A DNA stretch of 5,355 bases from the NCBI GenBank assembly GCA_900766635.1, contig CAAFWA010000187.1, positions 1-5,355 on the forward strand, read 5' to 3'. The position numbers were made by a program, and so were the translations under genes. Of the stretch, positions 5,247 to 5,355 are shown piece by piece (positions within the stretch are counted from its first letter, which is position 1; every line of letters begins with the position of its first letter). This stretch comes from an uncultured Acinetobacter sp. (GTDB lineage Bacteria; Pseudomonadota; Gammaproteobacteria; Pseudomonadales; Moraxellaceae). The notes below the pieces were generated by a model. It made no database searches. It was not told the origin of the DNA and was given only the letters and a program-made list of their open reading frames with translations.

Positions 5247-5355
5247 ATATCTTCAATAAAACACAAAAAACAATTTTAATTTTTAAGGTTACTCTGCCAT
5301 TTGAATGATTACCTAACGTATCAAACATTGATAACAAGCCACGTATCGAACTGTA
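5247..5355. other. AT-rich right flank, no gene assigned
   Basis: No convincing coding frame, RNA gene or ribosome-binding site is seen in these 109 bases. There is a small palindrome TATCAA-ACA-TTGATA (5319-5333) and a repeated ACGTATC (5316-5322 and 5341-5347). On the minus strand two frames are open from the right edge, one stopping within 5321-5323 and one running almost to the terminator, so the tail of a convergent gene cannot be excluded. Confidence 0.4.

Noticed and set aside
5247..5355. Minus-strand open frame entering from the right edge as a convergent gene
   Set aside because: The translation of the longest frame becomes low-complexity and hydrophobic near its end and matches nothing I recognise; too short to support a coding call.
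1..5355. Mobile element, CRISPR, toxin-antitoxin, defence or other novel multi-gene system
   Set aside because: All space is taken by three complete core genes, one partial core gene and their regulatory spacers; no transposase, integrase, attachment site, repeat-spacer array or unknown gene cluster is seen.

Overview
The window looks like chromosomal DNA of a low-GC gammaproteobacterium, most likely Acinetobacter. The AT-rich base composition, the protein sequences (very E. coli-like OmpR and EnvZ catalytic cores with extra N-terminal residues) and the gene set all fit. The genus is inferred from recognition, not from a search.

Layout. (1) Positions 1-890, minus strand: the N-terminal 296 codons of tex, an RNA-binding transcription accessory protein, running off the left edge. 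(2) Positions 891-1211: a divergent intergenic region with a good -10 for tex, a candidate -10 for ompR, and between them a 22-bp-periodic repeat overlapping a strong dyad. (3) Positions 1212-1973, plus strand: ompR, an OmpR/PhoB-family response regulator. (4) Positions 1974-2023: a short spacer with a convincing intrinsic-terminator hairpin and an overlapping alternative hairpin. (5) Positions 2024-3496, plus strand: envZ, the cognate membrane histidine kinase, which appears to use a non-ATG start. (6) Positions 3497-3701: a very AT-rich spacer with hairpins and candidate promoters. (7) Positions 3702-5207, plus strand: an acetyl-CoA hydrolase/transferase-family CoA-transferase, probably succinyl-CoA:acetate CoA-transferase, followed by a strong bidirectional terminator. 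(8) Positions 5247-5355: no gene identified.

How the genes work together. EnvZ and OmpR form one two-component system: EnvZ autophosphorylates on a DHp histidine and passes the phosphoryl group to an OmpR aspartate, and OmpR then controls transcription of envelope and other genes. Tex is transcribed away from them and is a housekeeping transcription factor; a tex homologue also lies close to ompR-envZ in E. coli. The CoA-transferase has its own promoter region and terminator and is a separate metabolic unit for acetate/succinyl-CoA exchange.

This is an ordinary core-genome region. No mobile element, CRISPR array, RNA gene or undescribed multi-gene system was seen. The points most worth a second look are regulatory: the terminator with mutually exclusive hairpins between ompR and envZ, the non-ATG envZ start, and the repeat/dyad structure upstream of ompR.
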